DNA of 64,000 nt from an uncultured Clostridia bacterium (GTDB lineage: Bacteria > Bacillota > Clostridia > Christensenellales > Borkfalkiaceae), in contig CAKQSI010000002.1 of the NCBI GenBank assembly GCA_934272745.1, positions 1 to 64,000 on the forward strand, written 5' to 3'. Below, piece after piece: positions 33,124 through 42,117 of the stretch. The notes under the pieces are model-generated. The model did not search any database, was not told the origin of the DNA, and saw only the letters and a program-made list of their open reading frames with translations. Position numbers and translations under genes: made by a program. Each line of letters opens with the position of its first letter. Position 1 is the stretch's first letter.

Positions 33124-35568
33124 ATGTTTAACGACAAACTGACCAAAAGCGCCGTAAAAGCCATCGAACTTTCTAACCGGGCGATGGAAACTTACCATAC
33201 CACCTTTGTCGGCAGCGAACATCTGCTGCTGGGGATTTTATGCACCGAATGCAAGGCGAGCGCGCTGTTTGCCGCACAAGGGGTCAATAAAAAGAATTAT
33301 ATCGAGGTGTTCCGGCAGTCGGTTTCCAAAGAAACGTCGCTGCACGGCATGACGCCGCGCCTCAAACACATTTATCAGCAGGCGTGCGAGATCTCCGCCG
33401 ACGCCGACGTTGACTATATCAGCACCGAGCATCTGGCGTTCGCGATCCTGATGGATCGGGAAAGTATTGCCTGCCAGATGCTGCGTTCCCTGGGCAAGAA
33501 CCCGGACGCCATCGAAAAACTGCTGGAAGAGGTCATTTTCCCGCAGGAAGAGGACGATTTTGAGGACGATTCCGCCGCTCCCCTGAAAAAGGAAACGGTG
33601 CGGGAGGGCAAAAAATCCGGCGTTCTTGCAGATCTTGCGGGCTTTGGCACAGATCTTTCGGAAAAGGCGCGTTCGGGCAAACTCGACCCCGTCATCGGCA
33701 GGGAAAAGGAGATCGACCGCGTGATTCAGATTCTTTCCCGCCGCACCAAAAACAATCCCGTGCTGATCGGGGAGCCGGGCGTGGGGAAAAGCGCCGTCAT
33801 CGACGGACTGGCGCTCGCCATCGAAGAGGGGCGCGTGCCCGAACTGCTGCGCGGCAAAACGGTATTTTCGCTGGATATGTCCGGACTTCTTGCCGGGGCG
33901 AAATATCGCGGCGAGTTTGAGGAGCGCCTGAAAAAAGTGCTGTCTTCGGTAAAAGAGGACGGCAAAGTCATTCTGTTTATCGACGAGATTCACAACATCG
34001 TGGGCGCGGGCGCTTCCGGCGACAGCAAGATGGACGCGGCGGAGATCTTAAAGCCCATGCTGGCGCGCGGCGAATTGCAGACCGTGGGCGCCACCACGCT
34101 GGACGAATATCATAAATATATCGAAAAGGATCCCGCGCTCGAGCGGCGGTTCCAGCCCGTGCTGGTAGAAGCGCCGTCGGTAGAGGATACCATCCGCATT
34201 TTAGAGGGGCTTCGCGACCGGTACGAAGCGCACCACAACGTCGCGATCACGGACGAAGCCATCGAAGCGGCGGCGGTGCTTTCCGACCGGTATATTGCCG
34301 ACCGGTTTTTGCCGGATAAAGCCATCGACCTGATCGACGAAGCGGCTTCGAAAGCGCGGCTGGGCAGTTATTACGCCCCCGAAAACATCAAGAAGGCAGA
34401 AGCCGAACTTGCGGCGCTCCGGCGGGAGCAGGGCAGCGCCCTTGCGGAAGGCAACCGCGCCGCCGTGGAAAAATTCGAGCCGCAGATCAGGGAAAAAGAA
34501 GAGGAACTGGAACGCATTTCTTCCGCCTGGCGGACTTCGCGCAATCGCGCCGCCGCCTGTATCGGGGAAGAAGAAGTGGCGGACATCGTGGCGGACTGGA
34601 CGGGCATTCCCGTTTCCCGCCTGACCGAAACCGAAGCGGAAAAACTGCTGCATCTGGAAAGCGAACTGCAAAAGCGGGTCATCGGGCAGGACGCCGCCGT
34701 ACGTGCGGTATCCAAGGCGGTACGCCGGGCGCGCGCGGGGTTGAAAGATCCCAACCGCCCCATCGGTTCCTTCCTTTTCGTGGGACCCACCGGCGTGGGA
34801 AAAACCGAGCTGAGCAAAGCGCTTGCTTCCGCCCTGTTCGGGGACGAAAACCAAATGCTGCGGCTGGATATGAGCGAATTTATGGAACAGCACTCGGTCA
34901 GCAAACTCATCGGCGCCCCTCCGGGCTACGTCGGGTACGAGGAAGACGGACTTCTGACCGAACGCGTGCGCCGCAAGCCCTATTCCGTCGTGCTGTTTGA
35001 CGAGGTGGAAAAGGCGCACCGCGACGTGTTTAACCTGATGCTGCAGATTTTAGACGACGGCAGACTGACCGACAGCCGCGGCAGAACGGTTTCGTTTAAG
35101 AATACGGTCATCATCATGACTTCCAACGCGGGGGCTTCCGCCGCAATGGAACGTCCGGCGCTCGGCTTTTTCGACGAAGAAAGGGAAGAGGGACTGAAAG
35201 AAAAGATTCTTTCACAATTAAAATCCTTTTTCCGTCCGGAGTTTTTAAATCGTCTGGACGATATCGTGGTTTTCTACCCCCTGCAAAAGGACAGTCTTTT
35301 GCGCGTGGTGGATATTTTGCTGAACAAACTCGGCGCACGGCTGAAAGAAAAAGGAGTATCCTTTTACGTCACGCCCGCGGCGAAAAATTATCTGGTCGAT
35401 CAGGGTTACAGCCCGGAATACGGCGCACGTCCGCTCAGAAGAGCCATTGCCCGTTTGGTGGAAGACCGCCTGTCGGAGGAGATTCTGCTGGGCAAAATTC
35501 TGCCCGGCGAGCGGGTGGAAGTGGACTTTATGGGCGGCAAGTTGTGTTTCCGCTCGGTCAGGGTGTAG
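33124..35568 (+). CDS. clpC: ClpC AAA+ unfoldase
   Basis: Hsp100 ATPase that unfolds substrates, including arginine-phosphorylated proteins, for ClpP. The 814 residues contain the double Clp N-domain (1-150), AAA-1 with Walker A GEPGVGKSA (about 217) and Walker B VILFIDEIHN, the ClpC-type middle domain with a UVR-like coiled coil (about 420-475), AAA-2 with GPTGVGKTE (about 554) and VVLFDEVEKAH, and the C-terminal D2-small domain with YSPEYGARPLRRAI. AGGGGAGAT precedes the ATG. It is ClpC and not ClpE because there is no N-terminal zinc finger. Confidence 0.96.
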   Translation: MFNDKLTKSAVKAIELSNRAMETYHTTFVGSEHLLLGILCTECKASALFAAQGVNKKNYIEVFRQSVSKETSLHGMTPRLKHIYQQACEISADADVDYISTEHLAFAILMDRESIACQMLRSLGKNPDAIEKLLEEVIFPQEEDDFEDDSAAPLKKETVREGKKSGVLADLAGFGTDLSEKARSGKLDPVIGREKEIDRVIQILSRRTKNNPVLIGEPGVGKSAVIDGLALAIEEGRVPELLRGKTVFSLDMSGLLAGAKYRGEFEERLKKVLSSVKEDGKVILFIDEIHNIVGAGASGDSKMDAAEILKPMLARGELQTVGATTLDEYHKYIEKDPALERRFQPVLVEAPSVEDTIRILEGLRDRYEAHHNVAITDEAIEAAAVLSDRYIADRFLPDKAIDLIDEAASKARLGSYYAPENIKKAEAELAALRREQGSALAEGNRAAVEKFEPQIREKEEELERISSAWRTSRNRAAACIGEEEVADIVADWTGIPVSRLTETEAEKLLHLESELQKRVIGQDAAVRAVSKAVRRARAGLKDPNRPIGSFLFVGPTGVGKTELSKALASALFGDENQMLRLDMSEFMEQHSVSKLIGAPPGYVGYEEDGLLTERVRRKPYSVVLFDEVEKAHRDVFNLMLQILDDGRLTDSRGRTVSFKNTVIIMTSNAGASAAMERPALGFFDEEREEGLKEKILSQLKSFFRPEFLNRLDDIVVFYPLQKDSLLRVVDILLNKLGARLKEKGVSFYVTPAAKNYLVDQGYSPEYGARPLRRAIARLVEDRLSEEILLGKILPGERVEVDFMGGKLCFRSVRV

Positions 35569-35799
35569 GGAAGAATCGGGGCAAAAGAGAATTAACGAGA
35601 TGCCCGGGCGCAAGTAAAATTTTAGCGGCTGCTGTGGCAGCGCGCTTCCTGCGGTAAGGCGGCACGGAAAGTTGAAAAATCTTGCGTGCGGGCGACGAAC
35701 GTTCCCGAAAACGGTGGTACGTCCCGCGTTTTTCGGTACAAAAGTGGTCGCCGTGCAGGCGGCGAGCCATGCGCACGCGGGCGGAATCAAGGAGCGTAT

Positions 35800-36591
35800 A
35801 TGCAATTAGGGATTTCAACTTCCAGTTTGTTTTTAAAGGCGGATAACGACCGCGCGATGGCGCTGTTTAAGGAATGGCGCGTTCCTGTGGCGGAAGTTTT
35901 TCTGACTACTTTTTCGGAGTATAACCGCGCGTTCGGGAAACTTCTGCACGAGATCAACGGCGAAACCGAGGTGCATTCCGTCCACGTTTTGAATACGCAG
36001 TACGAGCCGCAACTCTACAACCGTCACCCCAAGGTGCGCAAAGACGCCTATGCGCTTCTTACAATGGCGATGGAGGCGGCGGAAGAACTGCACGCCGAAT
36101 ATTATACTTTCCACGGGGTGGCGCGTATCAAACGCACGCCGTACGTTCTGGACTTTGATAAAATCGGCGCGGATACGGCGCTGATTTTCGATATCTGCAA
36201 GCAGCACGGGGTCACGCTTTCGTACGAAAACGTACACTGGGCGTATTACAACGAGCCGGGATTTTTCACCGAAGTCAAACGGCGCGTGCCCGGGCTTTCC
36301 GCTACGCTGGATATCAAACAGGCGCGGCAAAGCAGGATCGACTACCGTGAATTTCTGGCGGAAATGGGAAACAGCGTCGTGACGTTGCATCTTTCGGACG
36401 TGGACGAAAACGGAAAAATCTGCCTGCCCGGCAAAGGGATTTTCGATTTTTACGAACTCTTTTCCCGCGTGCGGGATACGGGCGCCGACCCTGCGGCGCT
36501 CATCGAGGTCTATCCCGAAACGTACGACAAGTACGAGGATCTGCTTGCCTCGCTGGACTATTTAAACGAGGTCGCGGCAAAGGTAAAGTAA
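35800..36591 (+). CDS. Sugar-phosphate isomerase/epimerase-like TIM-barrel protein
   Basis: 263-residue protein of the xylose-isomerase-like/AP-endonuclease-2 superfamily. MQLGISTSSLF begins the first barrel strand. Metal-site-like residues lie in VHSVHVLNTQYEP, EYYTFHGVARI, LSYENVHWAYYNEPG, LSATLDIKQARQS, VVTLHLSDVDENG and LIEVYPETYD. These give the His, Glu and Asp ligands expected on successive strands. The ATG at 35800 has AAGGAG 5 nt upstream; an open frame extends further upstream but has no start signal. Members act on sugars or inositols, or nick DNA at abasic sites; a sugar role is more likely from the sequence pattern. The substrate is unknown. Confidence 0.78.
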   Translation: MQLGISTSSLFLKADNDRAMALFKEWRVPVAEVFLTTFSEYNRAFGKLLHEINGETEVHSVHVLNTQYEPQLYNRHPKVRKDAYALLTMAMEAAEELHAEYYTFHGVARIKRTPYVLDFDKIGADTALIFDICKQHGVTLSYENVHWAYYNEPGFFTEVKRRVPGLSATLDIKQARQSRIDYREFLAEMGNSVVTLHLSDVDENGKICLPGKGIFDFYELFSRVRDTGADPAALIEVYPETYDKYEDLLASLDYLNEVAAKVK

Positions 36592-36782
36592 GGGATTTCT
36601 GATAAAGGAAGTTCTGATAAGGAAAACAGCCTTGACCCAAAAGGTGCCGTTTATAAAAATGCGTGCCGGCGGAAAGGCCGAAACTTTTTGGAGAAAGAGA
36701 GTCTGCGCCGTCATAGAGAAAGGCAGTTGAAACGCCATAGAGAAAGAAAGTTGAAACTGTCATAACGGGGAAGTTTGAAATC

Positions 36783-36814
36783 CTGCCGGTAAATCTTTGC
36801 CGGCAGAATTTTTT
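36783..36814 (+). terminator. Rho-independent terminator after the isomerase-like gene
   Basis: CTGCCGG (36783-36789) pairs with CCGGCAG (36800-36806) and is followed by AATTTTTT. Confidence 0.82.
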
Positions 36815-36820
36815 GTAAAG

Positions 36821-36855
36821 GGGCGCCCCGCCGCAGGTTTTGCGGCGGGGCGCCC
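36821..36855. terminator. 15-bp GC-rich hairpin
   Basis: Perfect stem 36821-36835 / 36841-36855 (GGGCGCCCCGCCGCA and complement), 5-nt loop, no strong T-run. It may be a second terminator or a repeat hairpin. Confidence 0.55.
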
Positions 36856-36903
36856 ACCTTTGATTGTCTTGATTGTGGAATAAACGGACAAATCCGTCTG
36901 GTT

Positions 36904-36930
36904 TTCTACAACTAATTCACATATGTAGAA
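36904..36930. promoter_or_regulatory. Inverted repeat near the TetR-gene promoter
   Basis: TTCTACA (36904-36910) and TGTAGAA (36924-36930), 13-bp spacer, ending 27 bp before the -35 box. A related ATTTCTGTAC lies at 36948. Possible autoregulatory operator. Confidence 0.4.
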
Positions 36931-36957
36931 ATATAAACAATGACGGTATTTCTGTAC

Positions 36958-36986
36958 TTGTAAAATATTTCCACATTTGGTATAAT
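36958..36986 (+). promoter_or_regulatory. sigma-A promoter of the TetR-TerB operon
   Basis: TTGTAA at 36958-36963, 17-bp spacer, TATAAT at 36981-36986. Confidence 0.75.
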
Positions 36987-37287
36987 CGGATCGTAAAGGA
37001 AATAAAGAAGGGCGCCGCGGACGAACGCGATTTGATCTGCGGGGTGAACGTGACCTTATCCGCAGGGCGGGCAGTTCTATCCGTCGGGTTTTCCCCAAAG
37101 CAAAGCAGCGCAAGGCGCCGCCGCCGGCGGAAAGGATTCTGCAAAGAAACGAGGCGGCGAGCCTGCTGTAAAACGCAGCAATCGCAACCGGCAACGCCGT
37201 CGCAAAAGCAAAAAGGCAGACCGGTGCGGCGCCTTTTCTTAATTTTCTAACCGTCCGAAACGTGAGCGGACGGGAAAGGAGTAAAAA

Positions 37288-37878
37288 ATGCAGGAAACGA
37301 CGACAATCAAAAAGCCCGATCGCAGGGTAATCAAAACCAAGCGCGCCATCAAAAACGCCTTTATCAGTCTGATCGCGGAAAAAGACGCGGGCGATATTTC
37401 GATGAAAGATCTTGCCACCCGCGCCGATGTGGACAGGAAAACGGTCTATAACTACTACCGCGGCATTTACGAGATTCAGGAGGAACTGGAAAACGAACTG
37501 CTTGTCCTGATCGATGAAGGGATGGATGAACTGGACATTGCGAAAAACCTGAAAGATCCCAAGCAGATTTTTGAAGTGCTTAACAAAAATATCAACACGA
37601 ATTTCGAGTTGTACGCGCAGTTGATGAAAGTGGATTCCGACTCCCACATTATCCGCAAAGTGGTGGATATGCTGCGGGAACGCACCAAAAAAGCGCTGGA
37701 AAAGAGTATTCCGCAAGGGGTGTGCGACTGCGACGTGCTGGCGGAATTCATCACGACGGGTACCCTTTCGGTGTATCAGACCTGGTTCAACACCGGACGG
37801 ACAAAGCCGCTTGCCGAAGTGTCGGAAGAGGTCGGGGTGCTGATCGTATACGGCGTGTCGGCGTTCAAAAAAGATTGA
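37288..37878 (+). CDS. TetR/AcrR-family transcriptional regulator
   Basis: 196-residue one-component regulator. The N-terminal HTH (about residues 14-62) shows TKRAIKNAFISLIAEKD and DISMKDLATRADVDRKTVYNYY, the typical TetR DNA-binding helix ending in YNYYRGIYEI. The C-terminal ligand domain is divergent and resembles the TetR C-terminal domain found in many Firmicutes regulators. GGAAAGGAG precedes the ATG. It is followed after 105 bp by a TerB-like gene on the same strand. The ligand is not identifiable. Confidence 0.88.
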   Translation: MQETTTIKKPDRRVIKTKRAIKNAFISLIAEKDAGDISMKDLATRADVDRKTVYNYYRGIYEIQEELENELLVLIDEGMDELDIAKNLKDPKQIFEVLNKNINTNFELYAQLMKVDSDSHIIRKVVDMLRERTKKALEKSIPQGVCDCDVLAEFITTGTLSVYQTWFNTGRTKPLAEVSEEVGVLIVYGVSAFKKD

Positions 37879-37983
37879 CCTTCCCCGGACGGGGAAAAGA
37901 TTTTGCTGCCGGGCGGAAAACGACCGCACGGCGGAGTGCGAAAAAATTGCGGCTTTTTGCCGAACCATAAAGGAGAACGGATT

Positions 37984-38436
37984 ATGAAAGAATTCAACGA
38001 ACTCTGCAAAGAAGCGGAAAAGATCGACCTTTTGACCTACAGCGCGGTGCTTGCGCAAAAATCGCTGCACATTTTGCCGGCGCTGAGAGAAATTACCGAG
38101 GACGGCTTGTCCGGCGCGGCAATTTATGCGTCGTTCATCTTCGGCGCCATCGCCGCCGACGGCAGGTTGAGCGAGGAAGAATATCTGCTGGTTTATCCCA
38201 TGCTGCGCGCCTTCTTCGGCGAAGACGTCGATTACGAAACGGCGAAAAAGGTGTTTTCCGTCGCCGGTCCCGAACGGCGGGCGCTGAAAAAGAGCGCCGC
38301 GGAAATGGCGAAAGTCTTCGGCGAACTGGACGAAGACCTGCGCGACGACATCGTGACCGTCTGCCTGCTGATCACGGCGGTCGACGGCAAGGTTTCGCTG
38401 AAGGAAAAAGCGTGGATCAAAAAAATGCTGGGCTGA
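37984..38436 (+). CDS. TerB-like helical protein
   Basis: 150-residue all-helical protein resembling the TerB/tellurite-resistance-like family. It shows a duplicated pattern FGAIAADGRLSEEEYLLV and ITAVDGKVSLKEKAWI, each with the acidic A-x-DG-x-(L/V)S signature that may bind metal. The ATG at 37984 follows AAAGGAGAA. It lies 7 bp before a two-helix membrane protein, so the two are probably made together under the TetR regulator. No other ter genes are nearby, so tellurite resistance should not be assumed. Confidence 0.68.
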   Translation: MKEFNELCKEAEKIDLLTYSAVLAQKSLHILPALREITEDGLSGAAIYASFIFGAIAADGRLSEEEYLLVYPMLRAFFGEDVDYETAKKVFSVAGPERRALKKSAAEMAKVFGELDEDLRDDIVTVCLLITAVDGKVSLKEKAWIKKMLG

Positions 38437-38443
38437 GGCGGGT

Positions 38444-39013
38444 ATGTTCGATCGCATTAAAAAATTGAGGGAAGAAAGCCGCGCGTTCGAGTCTTCGCCC
38501 GAAAAAACCGAAACCGACGAGGACGGGCGCGCTTTGGTACGGCTGCGCGTACGGGACGACGACGGGTTTCTTTCCCCCTTTTATGCGGAAGGTCGCCCCG
38601 TGATTTCGGGGGAGACCGCGGCGTTTTTAGAGCAGAGCGTCAAGCACGTGCGCCCCGAAAACGAGGTACGGTTCGTGATTTCCGGTAACTGCGTGGAGGA
38701 AGCCGAGCGCCCGCTGTACCAAAAGGCGATCGAAAACTACTACCGGCAGGAGTTTTCGGAAACGCGCGATCAGATCAGAAGGAACACCGCTGCCGGCACC
38801 GTGATGACGGTGATCGCCGTGCTGGTTTTTCTGCTTGCCATTACGCTGACGGCGCTTTCCGCAGCAACCCTGATTTTAGACGTGCTGGACGTCGTTGCCT
38901 GGGTGTTTTTGTGGGAAGCGGTGGATCTGTTCTTTCTGCAGCGCCCGATTCTTAGGATAAAGCAACTACGCAATTTGCAGATCGCGACCGCAAAAGTGGA
39001 TTTTGCGGCGTGA
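38444..39013 (+). CDS. Hypothetical membrane protein with two helices
   Basis: 189-residue protein I cannot assign. Residues 1-115 are hydrophilic and charged. Two hydrophobic segments follow (about 118-142 VMTVIAVLVFLLAITLTAL and 146-165), then a basic tail. It starts 7 bp after the TerB-like gene. The pairing suggests a membrane partner for the TerB-like protein, which is inference. Confidence 0.7.
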   Translation: MFDRIKKLREESRAFESSPEKTETDEDGRALVRLRVRDDDGFLSPFYAEGRPVISGETAAFLEQSVKHVRPENEVRFVISGNCVEEAERPLYQKAIENYYRQEFSETRDQIRRNTAAGTVMTVIAVLVFLLAITLTALSAATLILDVLDVVAWVFLWEAVDLFFLQRPILRIKQLRNLQIATAKVDFAA

Positions 39014-39058
39014 AACTGTTTGCCGGGCAGGGCGGCGCGTGCGAGCGCGGGCTTTGCC

Positions 39059-39175
39059 ACGGAATAAAAAGCGCTCCGGCACATGTCTGAAAATTTAGCG
39101 CGGAATAAAAAGCGCGCCGGCACGTGTCTGAAAATTTGGCGCGGAATAAAAAGCGCGCCGATACTTGAACAAAAA
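39059..39175. repeat. 41-bp tandem repeat
   Basis: GCGGAATAAAAAGCGC begins units at about 39059, 39100 and 39141. Each continues with GCCGGCACRTGTCTGAAAATTT; the third diverges in its second half. It lies in front of the GH78-like gene. Confidence 0.85.
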
Positions 39176-39202
39176 TTTTGCCGCCTGAAAATTAAAAAAC
39201 AG

Positions 39203-39231
39203 TTGAAACGAAAACTCTGTCGTGCTATGAT
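39203..39231 (+). promoter_or_regulatory. sigma-A promoter of the GH78-like gene
   Basis: TTGAAA at 39203-39208, 17-bp spacer, TATGAT at 39226-39231. Confidence 0.72.
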
Positions 39232-39247
39232 AATGCGGCAGAGTTTT
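39211..39247. promoter_or_regulatory. Inverted repeat spanning the -10 box
   Basis: AAAACTCTG (39211-39219) and CAGAGTTTT (39239-39247) bracket the -10 region. As an operator it would block polymerase; as RNA the right arm ends in a T-run. Confidence 0.5.
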
Positions 39248-39283
39248 TGCTTGCGATATGGAAAATAACGAAAGGATAACATT

Positions 39284-40849
39284 ATGACAGAGTATATTTT
39301 TCCGGTAAAAATCGCGCATGAAGAAATTGCAAAAGGCATTTTTGCGGGCGAAGGAACGGCAACGGATTCCGCTTCCATTAAAGAGATTATAAAAGGTTCC
39401 GTTTCGGAAGTCGAAAAAAGGGAAACCGCGGGCGCCGATTTAAAAAACGATGGAAAAACCGTGGGCGCCGGGCTTGAGAGCGGCAGAAAATTTTCCGCAC
39501 TTTCTACGTTGTTGCGAAAAAAGACCTTGCAGATCGGGCTGAACGAAGAAGATACCGCAGAACTTTCCGCCGGGGACGCATTCGTTCTCGATTTTGGAAA
39601 GGAAATGAACGGCGGCGCGCGCATTTTAACCTTTACGGCGGAGAATGCTTCCGCACGCCTGCGCTTCGGCGAAAGCCTGACCGAAGCCTGCACGCCGCTT
39701 GGCGAAAAGGGCGCGTGTAACGACCATGCCCCGCGCGATTTCACGTTGCCGCTGCCGGCGTATTCGGACGTTTCCGCAGGGAATACCGGATTCCGCTTTC
39801 TGCGGGTGGAAATTTTGACCGGTTCGCTGAAAATTAAAAGCGTCGTCGCCGTCAACCACATTTTAAAGAAAAAGGCGCGCTACGTTTACGGCGGCGCCGA
39901 CCCGCTGCTGAAACAGATTTATACGGCGGCGAAACGCACCGTCGATCTCTGCGCGGCGGGGGACTTCGTATGGGACGGCGTCAAGCGCGACCGGCTGGTG
40001 TGGGTGGGCGATCTGCACCCCGAAATGCTGGCGCTGACCACCCTGTACGGCAGAATGAAAAGCATCGAACGGTCGCTGGATTTTGCTAAATTTCAGGCAC
40101 CGTTGCCCCTTTTTATGAACGGCTACCCCGCCTATTCGCTATGGTGGGCGGTCATCGTCGCCGATTATTGCTTTGAAACGGGCGCGTTCGATTTCGCCGA
40201 AAAACAGGCGGATTACCTGACCGGACTTTTGCAGATTCTGACGGATTCCACCGACGAAAAGGGGGAACTTTCGCTGCCGTTTTATTTTTTGGACTGGCAG
40301 ACCGAAGGCAGACCGGAAGCGAAAGAGGGCGTTTTGTGGCTGGCGCTTCTTGCCGCAAAAAAGGCGGAAAAACTGCTTGCGGCGCTGGGACGGGACGCGG
40401 CTTCCGCCGCCAAACTGCGTGAGAAGTTGGAAAAGCGCACGCCGGTGAAAACGACCTTCAAACAGGTGATCGCGCTCCGCTATTTTGCGACCGGAACGCT
40501 GGACGAGGAGGAAAAGCGGGCGCTGCTATATGGCGGCGCCGCGGGGATTTCTACCTTTATGGCGTATTATATTCTGACGGCGATCGCCTCTTTTGCGCCC
40601 GAAAAGGCGACGGAAATTGCCAAAACCTATTACGGCGGCATGCTGTCCCGCGGGGCGACGACCTTTTTCGAGGATTTCGATACCCGGTGGTTGAACGTCA
40701 GCGGCAGAATCGACGCGTTTCCTTGCGCGGGAGAAAAGGATCTGCACGGGGATTTCGGCGCGTTTTGCTATAAGGGGTTCCGCCACAGTTTGTGCCACGG
40801 CTGGGCTGCGGGCGTGCTTCGGTTTTTGTACGAGCGGGAAGAAAAGTAA
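39284..40849 (+). CDS. GH78-like six-hairpin glycosidase (alpha-L-rhamnosidase-type)
   Basis: 521-residue protein. The N-terminal about 180 residues are beta-rich with FVLDFGKEMNGGARI and HAPRDFTLPLPA, as in the rhamnosidase concanavalin-like domain. The C-terminal (alpha/alpha)6 region starts near residue 200 with YTAAKRTVDLCAAGDFVWDGVKRDRLVWVGDLHPEMLAL, the counterpart of the DCPSRERAGW block of GH78. A low-complexity insert lies at residues 35-75. It is shorter than typical GH78 enzymes, so activity may differ or be lost. No signal peptide is seen. It is monocistronic, with its own promoter and a terminator at 40996. Confidence 0.65.
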   Translation: MTEYIFPVKIAHEEIAKGIFAGEGTATDSASIKEIIKGSVSEVEKRETAGADLKNDGKTVGAGLESGRKFSALSTLLRKKTLQIGLNEEDTAELSAGDAFVLDFGKEMNGGARILTFTAENASARLRFGESLTEACTPLGEKGACNDHAPRDFTLPLPAYSDVSAGNTGFRFLRVEILTGSLKIKSVVAVNHILKKKARYVYGGADPLLKQIYTAAKRTVDLCAAGDFVWDGVKRDRLVWVGDLHPEMLALTTLYGRMKSIERSLDFAKFQAPLPLFMNGYPAYSLWWAVIVADYCFETGAFDFAEKQADYLTGLLQILTDSTDEKGELSLPFYFLDWQTEGRPEAKEGVLWLALLAAKKAEKLLAALGRDAASAAKLREKLEKRTPVKTTFKQVIALRYFATGTLDEEEKRALLYGGAAGISTFMAYYILTAIASFAPEKATEIAKTYYGGMLSRGATTFFEDFDTRWLNVSGRIDAFPCAGEKDLHGDFGAFCYKGFRHSLCHGWAAGVLRFLYEREEK

Positions 40850-40995
40850 GGCTTGCCGCGCCGCGCGGGATTTCCGCGCTGTATGCACGGGAAGATGAAT
40901 TTTCCGCGCGGAATTTCCGCGCCGTGCGTGAGGACGAGGCGGATTCGCCGCGTCGTAAAACAATAGGGTAGGTTTAAAGATTTATGGAATAAAAA

Positions 40996-41028
40996 CGGCA
41001 CCGCAACTCTTGCGGTGCCGAAATTTTA
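40996..41028. terminator. Terminator between the GH78-like gene and mtnN
   Basis: CGGCACCGCA (40996-41005) pairs with TGCGGTGCCG (41011-41020); AAAAA precedes and AAATTTTA follows, fitting convergent use. Confidence 0.75.
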
Positions 41029-41265
41029 ATATAAAATATTGCAAAAAAAAGTATGCAGGCGCCGATTATTTTTAAATGAAAGGGCGTGACCCGGTTGATT
41101 TTTTCGCATTTAAAAGTGCGGCGGCGTGAAAATTTCACGCCAAAAGCAAAAACGAAATATGTTTTCCTTTCCGAACGGCGGTATATTTTGCGCCAAAGGG
41201 CGCGGGGAAAAATTGCCGCGCCAAACGCGCAAGGGAAAACCGTCACTTAAAGGAGCGATAAACCG
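41029..41265. other. Intergenic DNA between convergent genes
   Basis: AT-richer spacer between the terminator and the mtnN stop codon. No gene, promoter or notable repeat seen. Confidence 0.5.
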
Positions 41266-41946
41266 TCACACCAAGGAGTGCAGCAGGGCGACGACGGCTT
41301 TGGAAAACGCCTCGCAGGAAGCGTGTACCAGATCGTTGAATTTCGCCCCGTCGTTTTTGGAGTCGGACACCGCTTTCATCATAAAAAACGGTACTTTGTT
41401 GCGGAGCGCGATGAGGGCGACGGCAGCGCTTTCCATATCGCAGACGTCGGCGGAAAAGGTTTCGGCAAGCGCCTGCTTTTCTTCCGGCTTTGCCACGAAA
41501 CGGTCGGCGGAAGCGATGGTTACGAGGGGGTAGTCCGGAAAAGCCGCTTTCGCCGCGGCAAGAAGGTTGCGGTCGGTTTCAAAATACATTCTGCCGAGAT
41601 CGACGTAGAAGCCGGGCGCAACGTGGTCGATCGCCGAGGTGTCGAACGCGTAATGCACCACGCGGTCCACCAGAACCACGCGGTTAAAGTCCATTTCGTC
41701 GGTCAGTCCGCCCACTACGCCGAAGTTCCAAAGCGCTTCGCAGCCGTAGGCGGTCAGTAAAAATTGCGCCGCGCCGGCGGCGGAAATTTCGCCCACGCCG
41801 GACTTGACAAGGTACAGTTCGCTGCTGCCGAGGGTAATTTTTTTGACGAAATAGGGGTGATGGCTGACGATTTCCGCACTGCCGAGTTTGCCGAGTACGG
41901 GGGAAAGTTCTTTTTCCATAGCGACGATGACGCCGATTTTTTGCAT
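41266..41946 (-). CDS. mtnN: 5'-methylthioadenosine/S-adenosylhomocysteine nucleosidase
   Basis: Cleaves MTA and SAH to adenine and thioribose compounds in methyl-cycle salvage and quorum-signal precursor formation. The 226 residues start MQKIGVIVAMEKELSPV. VKSGVGEISAAGAAQFLL, NFGVVGGL, and the catalytic CDMESAAVALIA (Glu binds ribose) with KAVSDSKND (catalytic Asp) are all present. AAAGGAGAG lies upstream of the ATG. It is transcribed divergently from the M18 aminopeptidase; the two promoters lie within about 75 bp. Confidence 0.93.
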   Translation of the reverse strand: MQKIGVIVAMEKELSPVLGKLGSAEIVSHHPYFVKKITLGSSELYLVKSGVGEISAAGAAQFLLTAYGCEALWNFGVVGGLTDEMDFNRVVLVDRVVHYAFDTSAIDHVAPGFYVDLGRMYFETDRNLLAAAKAAFPDYPLVTIASADRFVAKPEEKQALAETFSADVCDMESAAVALIALRNKVPFFMMKAVSDSKNDGAKFNDLVHASCEAFSKAVVALLHSLV

Positions 41947-42070
41947 AGTGTTCTCTCCTTTGGGGCGGTTTGCGGTTTTTGGGCGGGCGTGAAGGCGTTT
42001 CCGGGCGGACGTTTGCGGTTTGCGCCGAAGGCTGCCGCGCCACGGACATTATTTGCCCGGCGTTTTTTGT

Positions 42071-42099
42071 ATTGTAGCACGAAAGCAAAACTTTTCCAA
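42071..42099 (-). promoter_or_regulatory. sigma-A promoter of mtnN
   Basis: On the minus strand TTGGAA (42099-42094), 17-bp spacer, TACAAT (42076-42071). Confidence 0.72.
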
Positions 42100-42117
42100 C
42101 CGTTTTGGGCAATATGC

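Larger units (their letters stand above)
36592..37287. other. 696-bp intergenic region
   Basis: Holds two hairpins (36783-36814 and 36821-36855), an inverted repeat (36904-36930), a promoter (36958-36986) and a leader of about 295 nt before the TetR gene. TAGAGAAAG and GTTGAAAC motifs repeat near 36714-36760. No gene seen; short open frames lack ribosome-binding sites. Confidence 0.65.

Noticed and set aside
37984..38436. Tellurite-resistance function
   Set aside because: Only a TerB-like fold is seen; there are no terC, terD or terZ genes, so resistance is not claimed.
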